Below are positions 17,766 to 30,094 of a stretch of 64,000 nt of DNA, piece by piece. A model generated the notes under the pieces. That model did not search any database, had not been told where the DNA came from, and saw only the letters and a list, made by a program, of their open reading frames with translations. Location: contig NZ_CP109444.1 of NCBI RefSeq assembly GCF_036227225.1, positions 4,445,501-4,509,500 of the forward strand, written 5' to 3'. Made by a program: the position numbers and the translations under genes. Every line of letters begins with the position of its first letter. Within the stretch, counting starts at the first letter, position 1. Source of the stretch: Streptomyces sp. NBC_01478 (GTDB lineage Bacteria > Actinomycetota > Actinomycetes > Streptomycetales > Streptomycetaceae).

Positions 17766-18747
17766 AAGGGTTGAGCCCTTCCGCCCGTCGCTGCGCGTAC
17801 CCCGGTGTCGGGTCCAGATAGACCCGGTTCACCGAGGGGAACGCCTCCCGCAGCCGCTGCTCGGCCTGTTCGCAGGCCCACTCGATCTGCGCGGCGGTCG
17901 ACACGTCCCGGAAGTCGACCTTCGCCGCCACCAGCGCCTCGCGCGGGCCCTGCACGAGGGTCGTCAACTCCAGTACGGCTTCGATGTGTTCGACGGCGAG
18001 GAGTTCCTCCCGGATGCGGTCCCGCATGGCCTTGGGCAGCGGGCGTCCGATGAGGAGTTCCGCGTTGGAACGGCCCAGCACCCAGGCGACGTAGAGCAGC
18101 AGCGCGCCGATGCTGAGGGACGCGAGGCCGTCCCAGACGCCGGAGCCGGTGAGCTGTCCGCCGAGCAGGCCGCCGGCCGCGAGGACCAGGCCGACCAAGG
18201 CGGCCGAGTCCTCCAGGACCACGGCCTTCACCGCGGTGTCGGGGGTGTAGCGGAGGTAGCGCTTGAAGGAGGCGTCGAAGCGGGCCGCCTCGCCGCGCGC
18301 CTGGCGTACGCCCGTCCGCAGGGAGTAGCCCTCCAGGAGGAAGGCGACGCCGAGCACGATGTAGGAGATGAGCGGGTCGCCGAGGTCCTCGCCGGCGACG
18401 AGGGTGTGGACGCCGTCGTAGATCGAGAAGACCGCGCCGCCGACGAAGGTGGCGACGGCGGCGAGCATCGCCCAGATGTAGCGCTCGGGGCCGTAGCCGA
18501 GGGGGTGTTCCTCGTCGGCGGGTTTCTCGCTGCGTTTGAGGGCGGTGAGGAGGAGGAGTTCGGTGACGGTGTCGGCGACCGAGTGCGCGGCCTCCGAGAG
18601 CATCGCGCTGGAGCCGCTGATGACGCCGGCCACCGCCTTGGCGAGCGCGATCCCCAGGTTGGCGACGGCCGCGACGATCACCGTGGCGGTGGACTCGCCG
18701 CCCCCGTCGCCTTCCCCTGTCGCCGCTGTCTCCTCGGTTTCTGTCAT
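17758..18747 (-). CDS. Cation diffusion facilitator transporter
   Basis: A 329-residue CDF-family efflux protein with about six helices. Helix 2 carries HSVAD and a later helix carries a matching Asp in GVWDGLAS, positions that bind the metal in zinc and iron exporters. A cytoplasmic C-terminal domain follows. ATG 18747 has GAGG 5 bases upstream and starts 5 bases after the TesB stop, so both are probably one transcript. The metal is unknown; His in HSVAD favours Zn-type or Zn/Fe-type over Mn-type. Confidence 0.85.
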   Translation of the reverse strand: MTETEETAATGEGDGGGESTATVIVAAVANLGIALAKAVAGVISGSSAMLSEAAHSVADTVTELLLLTALKRSEKPADEEHPLGYGPERYIWAMLAAVATFVGGAVFSIYDGVHTLVAGEDLGDPLISYIVLGVAFLLEGYSLRTGVRQARGEAARFDASFKRYLRYTPDTAVKAVVLEDSAALVGLVLAAGGLLGGQLTGSGVWDGLASLSIGALLLYVAWVLGRSNAELLIGRPLPKAMRDRIREELLAVEHIEAVLELTTLVQGPREALVAAKVDFRDVSTAAQIEWACEQAEQRLREAFPSVNRVYLDPTPGYAQRRAEGLNPWP

Positions 18748-18751
18748 GGCC

Positions 18752-19624
18752 TCAGTCTTCCCGAGGAACCCGGACCACGCCCTCCTGGATGACGGAGACG
18801 GCCAGTTGACCGTCCTGAGTGTAGATCCGGGCCTGCCCGAGCCCGCGCCCGCCGTACGCCGACGGCGACTCCTGGTCGTAGAGCAGCCATTCGTCGGCGC
18901 GGAACGGCCGGTGGAACCACATCGCGTGGTCGAGCGAGGCGCCGACGACATCTCCTACGGCCCAGCCGCCGCGGCCGTGCGCGAGGAGGATCGAGTCGAG
19001 GAGCGTCATGTCGGAGACGTAGGTCGCGAGGACCACGTGCAGGAGGGGGTCGTCCGCGAGCTTGCCGTCGGTGCGGAACCACACCTGGGAGTGCGGTTCG
19101 CGCGGCTCGCCGAACCTGCCGTACGGCGGGTCGTCGACGTACCGGAGGTCGATCGCCTGGCGCGCCTCCAGGAATCGTTCAACGATTCCCCGGTCGAGGT
19201 GGTCGTAGCCGAGCAGCCGCTCACGGCCGGTGGGGACCGTCTCCGGGTCGGGCGCGGGCGGCATGGGGGTCTGGTGGTCGAGGCCTTCCTCGTACGTCTG
19301 GAAGGACGCCGACAGCGCGAAGATCGGCCGGCCGTGCTGGACGGCGACCGCGCGGCGGGTGGTGAAGGAACGGCCGTCGCGCATGCGCTCGACGTTGTAG
19401 ACGATGGGCGCGCCCGGGTCGCCCATGCGCAGGAAGTACGCGTGCAGGGAGTGGGCGTGGCGGTCGGCGGGGACCGTGCGCCCGGCGGCGACCAGCGCCT
19501 GCGCCGCCACCTGGCCCCCGAAGACGCGGGGGACGACGGCGGAGCGGGACTGGCCGCGGAAGATGTTCTCCTCGATCTGCTCCAGGTCGAGCAGATCGAG
19601 CAGATCCTGTAGTGCCTGGTTCAT
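18752..19624 (-). CDS. tesB: Acyl-CoA thioesterase II
   Basis: A 290-residue double-hotdog thioesterase hydrolysing acyl-CoA to acid and CoA. The C-terminal hotdog carries the catalytic-Asp region LDHAMWFHRPFRADEWLLY. The N-terminal half has FRGQSRSAVVPRVFGGQVAAQ, typical of TesB. The length matches the family. It lies between an acyl-CoA dehydrogenase and a CDF transporter on the same strand and close to the leucine operon, so it probably balances CoA thioesters during acyl-CoA breakdown. Confidence 0.9.
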   Translation of the reverse strand: MNQALQDLLDLLDLEQIEENIFRGQSRSAVVPRVFGGQVAAQALVAAGRTVPADRHAHSLHAYFLRMGDPGAPIVYNVERMRDGRSFTTRRAVAVQHGRPIFALSASFQTYEEGLDHQTPMPPAPDPETVPTGRERLLGYDHLDRGIVERFLEARQAIDLRYVDDPPYGRFGEPREPHSQVWFRTDGKLADDPLLHVVLATYVSDMTLLDSILLAHGRGGWAVGDVVGASLDHAMWFHRPFRADEWLLYDQESPSAYGGRGLGQARIYTQDGQLAVSVIQEGVVRVPRED

Positions 19625-19660
19625 GGCGTCCAGTTGTACCGGGCGGTAATTGCCGGGACC

Positions 19661-20827
19661 TTACAGGCCCATGTCCTTGGCGATGATCGTCTTCATGATC
19701 TCGCTGGTGCCGCCGTAGATGCGGTTGACGCGGTTGTCCGCGTACAGGCGGGCGATCGGGTACTCGTTCATGAAGCCGTAGCCGCCGTGCAGTTGGAGGC
19801 AGCGGTCGATCACGCGGTGGGCGACCTCGGTGGTGAACAGCTTGGCGCTGGCCGCCTCCGCGGGGGTCAGCTCACCGGCGTCCAGGGCCTCGGTCGCGCG
19901 GTCGACGACGGCCTCGGCGGCGTCCACCTCGGCCTGGCAGGCGGCCAGTTCGAACTTGGTGTTCTGGAACGCGGCGACGGGCTGGCCGAAGACCACGCGG
20001 TCCTGCACGTACTGCTTCGCGAACCGGACGGCCGCCTTGGCCTGCGCGTAGGCGCCGAAGGCGATGCCCCAGCGCTCGGAGGCGAGGTTGTGGCCGAGGT
20101 AGTAGAAGCCCTTGTTCTCCTCGCCGAGGAGGTCCTCGACGGGGACCTTGACGTCGACGAACGCCAGCTCGGCGGTGTCGGAGGTCTTCAGGCCGAGCTT
20201 GTCGAGCTTGCGGCCGACCGAGTAGCCCTCGGCCTTGGTGTCCACCACGAAGAGGGAGATGCCGTGGCGGCGGTCCTCCTTGCTGGGCGCGTCGGTGCGG
20301 GCGCAGACGATCATGCGGTCGGCGTGTACGCCGCCGGTGATGAAGGTCTTGGCGCCGTTGAGGACGTAGTGCGTGCCGTCCTCGGAGAGCTTGGCGGTGG
20401 TCTTCATGCCCGCGAGGTCGGAGCCGGTGCCCGGCTCGGTCATCGCGATGGCCCACATCTCCTCGCCGGAGACGAACTTCGGCAGGTACTTCTTCTTCTG
20501 CTCGTCGTTGGCGAGCAGCTTGATGTAGGGCAGGCCGAGCAGGACGTGCACACCGGAGCCGCCGAAGGAGACACCCGCGCGCGCGGTCTCCTCGTAGAGG
20601 ACGGCCTCGAACTTGTACGAGTCGATGCCCGCGCCGCCGTACTCCTCGTCCACGCGGATGCCGAAGACGCCGAGCTCGGCGAGCTTGTAGTAGAACTCGC
20701 GCGGCGCCTGGCCTGCGGCGAACCACTCGTCGTAGACGGGGACGACCTCGGCCTCGATGAAGGCCCGGAGGGTCTCCCGGAACGCCTCGTGGTCCTCGTC
20801 AAACACCGTACGGCGCACCGCCGCCAC
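19661..20827 (-). CDS. Acyl-CoA dehydrogenase
   Basis: A 388-residue FAD enzyme that introduces a 2,3-double bond into acyl-CoA and passes electrons to ETF. It has the FAD/substrate signature WAIAMTEPGTGSDLAGMKT and the C-terminal LHGGYGFMNEYPIARLY followed by YGGTSEI, which supplies a Glu in the usual catalytic-base position. It lies 36 bases before tesB and probably shares its transcript. A TetR-type operator candidate lies at 20852-20867. The chain length of its substrate is not shown by sequence. Confidence 0.9.
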   Translation of the reverse strand: MAAVRRTVFDEDHEAFRETLRAFIEAEVVPVYDEWFAAGQAPREFYYKLAELGVFGIRVDEEYGGAGIDSYKFEAVLYEETARAGVSFGGSGVHVLLGLPYIKLLANDEQKKKYLPKFVSGEEMWAIAMTEPGTGSDLAGMKTTAKLSEDGTHYVLNGAKTFITGGVHADRMIVCARTDAPSKEDRRHGISLFVVDTKAEGYSVGRKLDKLGLKTSDTAELAFVDVKVPVEDLLGEENKGFYYLGHNLASERWGIAFGAYAQAKAAVRFAKQYVQDRVVFGQPVAAFQNTKFELAACQAEVDAAEAVVDRATEALDAGELTPAEAASAKLFTTEVAHRVIDRCLQLHGGYGFMNEYPIARLYADNRVNRIYGGTSEIMKTIIAKDMGL

Positions 20828-20851
20828 CTCCAGCTAGCCCAGGTTCCGTTT

Positions 20852-20867
20852 CTAAGCGCTTGCTCAG
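20852..20867. promoter_or_regulatory. Operator candidate before the acyl-CoA dehydrogenase
   Basis: CTAAGCGCTTGCTCAG, an imperfect palindrome (arms CTAAGC and GCTCAG, one mismatch) 25 bases upstream of the start. Its form resembles TetR-family sites seen before fatty-acid and acyl-CoA genes. The regulator is not identified. Confidence 0.4.
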
Positions 20868-21059
20868 AGCATTACGGTACCGGCGAGTAGGGGGAGCGTC
20901 CAGCGGAATGGGCACGTAACGCTCGTCACGCCGTCGCTCCGCTCACCCACCCGCTCTTGCCCACCCACCCGCCCGACTCGGTAGGCCGAGAGGTCCCGAC
21001 ACGGGGCTCCGCCCCGGACCCCGGGGGTTGCGCGACTGCGCGCTCCAGCCGCGCCTGCG

Positions 21060-21560
21060 CTGCGCCCGCGCTGCGTCTGCGTTCACGCCGACGTCCGCCG
21101 ACAGCGCCCGGCCCTCGGCCTCCGGCCTCCGGTCCTGCGACATCCGGCCTTCGGCTTCGGACCTCCGGCTCCCGCCCCCCGCCGTCCGGATCTCGGATTC
21201 CGGCCTTCGACGTCCGGCCTCCAGCCTCCAGCCTTCGGCTTCCGGCTTCCGACCTCTGCCGCCCGACCCTCGACGCCCAGCCTCCGACGCCCAGCCTCCG
21301 GCTTCCGGCTTGCGGCTTGCGGCTTCCGGCTTGCGGCTTGCGGCTTGCGGCCTCTGCCGCCCGACCCTCGACGCCCGACGCCCGACGTCCAACCTCCGGC
21401 CTTCGGCTTCCGACCTCCGCAGCCCGCCTCTCGACGTCCAACCTCCGGCTTCCGGCTCCCAGCCTTTGACTCCCGGCTCCCGGCTCCCGGCTCCCGGCGC
21501 CCGTCACCCGCCTTCCAGCCCCGGTCGCCAGCCCCACCTCAGGCTTCCGACGCCCGGCTC
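21060..21560. repeat. Degenerate short-unit repeat region, about 500 bp
   Basis: The whole segment is built from 7-8 base units of the form CYTCCGG, CTTCGG and CTTGCGG, with a purer tract at 21300-21350. A longer block starting CCTCTGCCGCCCGACCC occurs at about 21263 and again near 21350. Open frames cross it on both strands only because stops are rare; all give low-complexity peptides, so I treat it as non-coding. The wider gap 20828-21608 holds no gene that I can support. Confidence 0.75.
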
Positions 21561-21608
21561 CCCGCAACCAACCCCAACCCCAACCAAGATCCACCAGGCC
21601 CCACACCC

Positions 21609-22211
21609 TCACCCACCCAACGCCGCCGCCCCCAACGCCCCCCGCGCCATCCGGTGCAGCAACTCCGCCGTCGCCCCCCGCCCGGGCAACGACCCCGGTC
21701 GCCCCAGATGCGGAGTCGAATTGAGGAGGCCGAAGACCGAGTGGACCGCCGACCTCGCGCTGGGTTCGGGGAGTTCGGGATACACCTCCCGTACGACCTC
21801 CACCCACAGCTCGACGTACTGCCGCTGCAACTGGCGGACCAGCTTGCGGTCGGAGTCGCGGAGGCGGTCGAGTTCTCGGTCGTGGAGGGTGATCAGGGGG
21901 CGGTCGTCGAGGGCGAAGTCGATGTGGCCCTCGATGAGGGAGTCGAGCAGGGCCCCCGGGGAGGTCACCCCCTCCGCCTCCGCCAGTCGCCGCTTCGCGC
22001 CTGTCAGCAACTGGCCGCTGATGCCGACCAGCAGCTCGGCGAGCATCGCGTCCTTGCCGGGGAAGTGGCGGTACAGGCCGGGCCCGCTGATACCGACCGC
22101 TGCGCCTATCTCGTCGACCCCGACGCCGTGGAAGCCGCGCTCGGCGAAGAGCCGCGCGGCCTCCTTGAGGATCTGTTCGCGGCGGGTGGGGGCGTCGGTT
22201 CTCGTGGTCAT
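21609..22211 (-). CDS. TetR/AcrR repressor of the leucine-degradation operon
   Basis: A 200-residue repressor. Residues 10-60 form the TetR helix-turn-helix (REQILKEAARLFAERGFHG ... GISGPGLYRHFPGKDAML), followed by a ligand-binding domain with a LLNSTPH region. It is divergent from the carboxylase genes, and two palindromic sites lie in the 106-base gap, so it should repress both directions until an acyl-CoA or other pathway compound binds. The identity of the ligand is inferred from the neighbours only. Confidence 0.88.
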   Translation of the reverse strand: MTTRTDAPTRREQILKEAARLFAERGFHGVGVDEIGAAVGISGPGLYRHFPGKDAMLAELLVGISGQLLTGAKRRLAEAEGVTSPGALLDSLIEGHIDFALDDRPLITLHDRELDRLRDSDRKLVRQLQRQYVELWVEVVREVYPELPEPSARSAVHSVFGLLNSTPHLGRPGSLPGRGATAELLHRMARGALGAAALGG

Positions 22212-22232
22212 GGAAGCAATTCTAGACAGGAA

Positions 22233-22250
22233 GGTTAGCGGTCGTTAACC
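22233..22250. promoter_or_regulatory. TetR operator 1
   Basis: GGTTAGCGGTCGTTAACC, an inverted repeat with arms GGTTA(G/A)CG. It lies 22 bases before the TetR start. Confidence 0.65.
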
Positions 22251-22260
22251 TGAAGGAAAT

Positions 22261-22278
22261 GGTTAACGCTCATTAACA
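22261..22278. promoter_or_regulatory. TetR operator 2
   Basis: GGTTAACGCTCATTAACA, a second version of the same inverted repeat, 28 bases from the first and 40 bases before the carboxylase start. The spacing suggests that two repressor dimers cover the divergent promoters. Confidence 0.65.
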
Positions 22279-22317
22279 GTCGAGAGCAGCCGATCGCTGT
22301 GCGAGGGGACCCACAGA

Positions 22318-23934
<1,617 letters not shown>

Positions 23935-23948
23935 TGAGGGTGCCCGAG

Positions 23949-25960
<2,012 letters not shown>

Positions 25961-25964
<4 letters not shown>

Positions 25965-26896
25965 CACTCCCGATGGTCGTACCGGCCCCCGGTCTGCCCG
26001 CCCGGGTGCGCATCCACGAGGTGGGCGCGCGGGACGGGCTGCAGAACGAGAAGTCGACCGTGCCGACGGAGGTGAAGGCCGAGTTCGTGCGCCGGCTGGC
26101 CGACGCGGGCCTGACCACGATCGAGGCGACCAGCTTCGTCCACCCCAAGTGGGTGCCCCAACTGGCCGACGCGGAGCAGTTGTTCCCGCTCGTGCGCGAT
26201 CTGCCGGGGGTCGAGCTCCCCGTGCTCGTGCCGAACGAACGCGGACTCGACCGGGCGCTCGCGCTCGGTGCCCGCCGTATCGCGGTGTTCGCCAGCGCCA
26301 CCGAGGCCTTCGCCAAGGCCAATCTGAACCGGACGGTCGACGACGCGCTGGCCATGTTCGAGCCGGTGGTGACCCGGGCGAAGGCAGGTGACGCTCATGT
26401 GCGCGGCTATCTGTCGATGTGCTTCGGCGACCCCTGGGAGGGCCCGGTCCCGATCCACCAGGTCGTCCACGTCTGCAAGTCGCTGCTCGACATGGGCTGC
26501 GACGAGCTGAGCCTCGGCGACACGATCGGCGTCGCGACCCCCGGCCATGTCCTGGAGCTGTTGGCCGCGCTCAATGAACAGGGCGTCCCCACCGATGTGT
26601 TGGGGGTGCACTTCCACGACACCTACGGCCAGGCCCTCGCCAACACCCTGGCCGCCCTCCAGCACGGCGTCACCACCGTGGACGCCTCCGCGGGCGGCCT
26701 CGGCGGCTGCCCGTACGCCAAGTCCGCGACCGGCAACCTCGCCACCGAAGACCTCGTGTGGATGCTCCAGGGTCTCGGCATCGAGTCCGGAGTCGACCTC
26801 GGCCGTCTCACCGCCACCAGCGTGTGGATGGCCGAACAACTGGGCCGACCCAGCCCGTCCCGTACCGTCCGCGCCCTCTCCCACAAGGACCAGTGA
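25961..26896 (+). CDS. liuE: Hydroxymethylglutaryl-CoA lyase
   Basis: A 311-residue TIM-barrel lyase splitting HMG-CoA into acetyl-CoA and acetoacetate, the last step of leucine catabolism. It has the DRE-TIM opening GARDGLQNEKSTVP, the HFHDTYGQALAN metal-binding segment and the catalytic-Cys loop GGLGGCPYAKSATGN. The GTG start overlaps the upstream stop by four bases (GTGA), so translation is coupled. The gene for the 3-methylglutaconyl-CoA hydratase step is not in this operon. Confidence 0.93.
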
Positions 26897-26901
26897 CCGC
26901 C

Positions 26902-28062
26902 ATGGACCACCGTCTCTCCCCCGAGCTGGAAGAACTCCGCCGTACGGTCGAGGAGTTCGCGCACGACGTCGTCGCGCCGAAGATCGGCGACTTCTACGAG
27001 CGGCACGAGTTCCCGTACGAGATCGTCCGCGAGATGGGCCGCATGGGCCTGTTCGGGCTGCCGTTCCCGGAGGAGTACGGCGGGATGGGCGGCGACTATC
27101 TGGCGCTGGGCCTGGTCCTGGAGGAGCTGGCCCGCGTGGACTCGTCGGTGGCGATCACGCTGGAGGCCGGGGTGTCGCTGGGCGCGATGCCGATCCATCT
27201 CTTCGGTACCGACGCGCAGAAGGCCGAGTGGCTGCCCCGGCTCTGCTCCGGCGAGATCCTGGGCGCCTTCGGGCTGACCGAGCCGGACGGCGGCTCCGAC
27301 GCGGGCGCGACCCGGACGACGGCGCGCCTGGACCCGGACACCGACGAATGGGTGATCAACGGTTCCAAGTGCTTCATCACCAACTCCGGTACGGACATCA
27401 CGGGTCTGGTGACGGTCACCGCGGTCACCGGCCGCAAGCCCGACGGCAAGCCGCTGATCTCCGCGATCATCGTGCCGTCCGGGACCCCCGGCTTCACGGT
27501 CGCGGCGCCGTACTCGAAGGTCGGCTGGAACGCCTCGGACACCCGTGAGCTGTCCTTCGCGGACGTACGGGTCCCGGCGGCGAACCTGCTGGGCCAACAG
27601 GGGCGCGGCTACGCCCAGTTCCTGCGCATCCTGGACGAGGGCCGGATCGCGATCGCCGCGCTGGCCACCGGTCTGGCGCAGGGCTGCGTCGACGAGTCGG
27701 TGAAGTACGCCAAGGAACGGCACGCGTTCGGGCGGCCGATCGGCGCCAACCAGGCCATCCAGTTCAAGATCGCCGACATGGAGATGAAGGCCCACACCGC
27801 CCGCCTGGCCTGGCGCGACGCGGCCTCCCGGCTGGTCGCCGGCGAACCCTTCAAGAAGGAGGCGGCCCTCGCCAAGCTGTACTCCTCCACGATCGCCGTC
27901 GACAACGCCCGCGACGCCACCCAGGTGCACGGCGGCTACGGCTTCATGAACGAGTACCCGGTGGCCCGGATGTGGCGCGACTCCAAGATCCTGGAGATCG
28001 GCGAGGGCACCAGCGAGGTCCAACGGATGCTGATCGCCCGCGAGTTGGGCCTCACGGGCTGA
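26902..28062 (+). CDS. liuA: Acyl-CoA dehydrogenase, probably isovaleryl-CoA dehydrogenase
   Basis: A 386-residue FAD enzyme with GAFGLTEPDGGSDAGATRTT, the helical C-terminus VHGGYGFMNEYPVARMWR and the ending EIGEGTSEVQRMLIAREL. Position as the last gene of the leucine operon suggests oxidation of isovaleryl-CoA to 3-methylcrotonyl-CoA, the substrate of the upstream carboxylase. GTG 26893, overlapping the lyase stop and closer to AAGGA, is an alternative start. It ends 6 bases before the convergent heme oxygenase stop, so no independent terminator fits there. Confidence 0.85.
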   Translation: MDHRLSPELEELRRTVEEFAHDVVAPKIGDFYERHEFPYEIVREMGRMGLFGLPFPEEYGGMGGDYLALGLVLEELARVDSSVAITLEAGVSLGAMPIHLFGTDAQKAEWLPRLCSGEILGAFGLTEPDGGSDAGATRTTARLDPDTDEWVINGSKCFITNSGTDITGLVTVTAVTGRKPDGKPLISAIIVPSGTPGFTVAAPYSKVGWNASDTRELSFADVRVPAANLLGQQGRGYAQFLRILDEGRIAIAALATGLAQGCVDESVKYAKERHAFGRPIGANQAIQFKIADMEMKAHTARLAWRDAASRLVAGEPFKKEAALAKLYSSTIAVDNARDATQVHGGYGFMNEYPVARMWRDSKILEIGEGTSEVQRMLIARELGLTG

Positions 28063-28068
28063 GCGACG

Positions 28069-28734
28069 TCAGACCGGTTCGGGGGCGGGGCGGTCCAGGC
28101 CGGTCGACAACTCCGCCGAGATCAGGGCCACATGCCGGTAGGCCCGCTCGGCGGCGGCCACCACCCTCTCCTGTACGGCGGGTTCGCCGAGCGTCCGGTC
28201 GAGGCGCTCGGTGAAGGCCCTCCAGCGGGCGCGGTCGCCGCTGCCGTAGTAGGACGTGCCGTTCCCGTCCGTGAGGCGGTACGCCTCGGTGACGTACCGG
28301 CGCAGGAACAGGGCGCCGAGGGTGGAGCCCTCCAACACGTAGAGGAAGCCGAGGAGTTCGGTGGGCTCGGTGGCGGCGGTGTGCCGTATCTCGGTCACGA
28401 ACTCCTCGGCGGCCGGGCCGGGGCGAGGAGCCGTGCCCAGGGCGGCGAAGTGGCGCAGGTCGCGTTCGACGAGCGGGAGTTTGGCCAGGTCCGGCGACCA
28501 CACCGAGTCGACCGACGGGCTGAGGGCACGGGCGAGTTCGGTCTCCAGGGCCGCCAGGACCACGCGGTAGGCGGCGAGTTGACCGACGTAGCGGTCGAGC
28601 GGAAGGGTGCCGGCGAGCATCGCGGTGGCGAACCCGGTGCTCTCCATGGCCTCGTGCCAGGCGCGGGTGCCGCTCCTCAGCCGCTCGGTCGCCGTGTGCG
28701 TGCCCGTGCCCATGCCGGTGTTGGTGTCCGTCAT
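28069..28734 (-). CDS. Heme oxygenase-like protein (biliverdin-producing type)
   Basis: A 221-residue all-helical protein resembling bacterial heme oxygenases. The proximal-His helix reads RSGTRAWHEAMEST (His near residue 27) and the distal helix reads LGFLYVLEGSTLGALFL, with the glycines that let heme oxygenase bend over the heme. Its ATG overlaps the polyprenyl synthetase stop (ATGA), so the two are translationally coupled. An iron box lies before the operon, in line with a role in releasing iron from heme. Other members of the fold do different chemistry, so the activity is inferred. Confidence 0.75.
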   Translation of the reverse strand: MTDTNTGMGTGTHTATERLRSGTRAWHEAMESTGFATAMLAGTLPLDRYVGQLAAYRVVLAALETELARALSPSVDSVWSPDLAKLPLVERDLRHFAALGTAPRPGPAAEEFVTEIRHTAATEPTELLGFLYVLEGSTLGALFLRRYVTEAYRLTDGNGTSYYGSGDRARWRAFTERLDRTLGEPAVQERVVAAAERAYRHVALISAELSTGLDRPAPEPV

Positions 28735-29849
28735 ACGCCGCTCCGCTGCCGGACCGTCGCGAGCAGACGGTCGATGAGGTGGCCCTTGCGTTCGATCGTC
28801 ACGTCGAAGTAGGCGGCGCTGCGCTCGGAGCGGCACACCCCGTGCACGGCGTCCTTCGCGGCGCGCTTCAGCGCCACGGCCTCCTCGGCGAGCGCGAGGA
28901 GCGTCCGCTCCAGTTTCGGGTGACCGAGAACGTAGCGTTTGAATTCCGCTTCGGGCGGTGCGTCGCCGAGGAGTTCCAGCAGGACCCGGTTGCCGAGGCC
29001 GTCGAAGTCCTCGTGGGTGTTGGCGCCGCCGAGTTCCGGAACGAAGTCGGTCAGGTCGTTGAACAGTTGGCTGGCCAGGCCGAGTTGACGCATCGCGCCG
29101 TCGAGGACCAGCCGGTCGTCCTCGACCACCCGCAGCCCCGCGACCGCCGCGTCCAGCGGCATCCGGAACAGGGTGCCGGTCTTGAGGGCGGCCGTCGACT
29201 CCCAGAAGTCGACCCGGGTGGCGCGCGGCGCGGCCGGCAGCTCCGCGCGTGTGAGCGCCGTACGCGAGGACAGGTCGACGGCCTGCCCGGTGAAGCCGTT
29301 GCCGACCGAGCGCACCAGGCTGTCCATGACGGCGGGGTCGGCCGCGTGCCGCAGCGCGGACATGATCAGCCAGGCGCCGGTGTTGAGGGCGAGCGGGGTG
29401 CCGTGGGTGGTGTGGAGTGCGGGTTCGCCGTAGCGGACGTCGCTGCCGTCCTGGATGTCGTCGAGGGCGACCGCGGCCTTCAGCAGAATCCTTACGGCAA
29501 CTGCCGTACGGCGGATCACCGCGAGGTCGGAAGCGCTCTCCGCCTCCTCGGGGAACCCCCGGTAGTTCCGGTACGCCCAGTACACCATCGAGGGCCGCAG
29601 CGGAGCCCGGCCGCCGGGTGCTCCGGGGGCCGGGGGCAGCGCCTGCTGGCCCACCTTCGAGCCCAGGGCGTCGGCGACCGGTTCGTACAGGGCGCGGCGC
29701 AGGGCCGTGTCGTACACGGAGGCGGCCGCCCGCGCCGGAGCGGTCAACGCGTCGAGGAACGCGGCCAGGTCGTCCTCCAGCAGGGCCGCGTCGGCGCGCA
29801 CCACCGCTTCCACACCCGTCGTGCCCGCCATGTCCACCGTGTTAGCCAC
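28731..29849 (-). CDS. Polyprenyl diphosphate synthetase family protein
   Basis: A 372-residue isoprenyl synthetase. The first Asp-rich motif is DDIQD at 130-134. The second is reduced to NDLTD at 263-267, with Asn replacing the first Asp. Lys222, in the LKTGTLF region, and the GQAVDL segment at 187-192 match trans-prenyltransferases. It would couple isopentenyl units to an allylic diphosphate, product length unknown; the altered second motif may limit this. It is translationally coupled to the heme oxygenase gene and divergent from the siderophore-binding lipoprotein, sharing the region with the iron box. Confidence 0.8.
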   Translation of the reverse strand: MANTVDMAGTTGVEAVVRADAALLEDDLAAFLDALTAPARAAASVYDTALRRALYEPVADALGSKVGQQALPPAPGAPGGRAPLRPSMVYWAYRNYRGFPEEAESASDLAVIRRTAVAVRILLKAAVALDDIQDGSDVRYGEPALHTTHGTPLALNTGAWLIMSALRHAADPAVMDSLVRSVGNGFTGQAVDLSSRTALTRAELPAAPRATRVDFWESTAALKTGTLFRMPLDAAVAGLRVVEDDRLVLDGAMRQLGLASQLFNDLTDFVPELGGANTHEDFDGLGNRVLLELLGDAPPEAEFKRYVLGHPKLERTLLALAEEAVALKRAAKDAVHGVCRSERSAAYFDVTIERKGHLIDRLLATVRQRSGV

Positions 29850-30027
29850 TCCACCTCCGAAGACGCTCGAACAGCAGTGCGCGGGTCGCGCTACGAAGGA
29901 GCGTGATCACAACGGCCGTACGAGACAAGGCGGTTGAAAGCCAAATCGGATAGGACATGGGCCCATAAGCCATGCACAGGACAGACACAGGCCCGGACGG
30001 CGGCGAGCCCGCCCGTTGGCTACATAG

Positions 30028-30046
30028 TGAGGTTAGGCTAACCTAC
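30028..30046. promoter_or_regulatory. Iron box (DmdR/IdeR operator) between divergent genes
   Basis: TGAGGTTAGGCTAACCTAC, a close match to the actinobacterial iron box TTAGGTTAGGCTAACCTAA. It lies 49 bases before the lipoprotein start and 178 bases before the divergent polyprenyl synthetase start. The regulator should repress when iron is plentiful. The rest of the 29850-30094 gap shows no gene. Confidence 0.85.
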
Positions 30047-30094
30047 CTTCGAATTGTCCGGCGGGCGCTCCGCCCTGTTCGAAAGCAGCCATAC

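Noticed and set aside
20926..21807. Open frame giving RKPEAGS-type repeats on the minus strand
   Set aside because: All frames on both strands stay open through the tract because it is stop-poor. None has a ribosome binding site or known domain.
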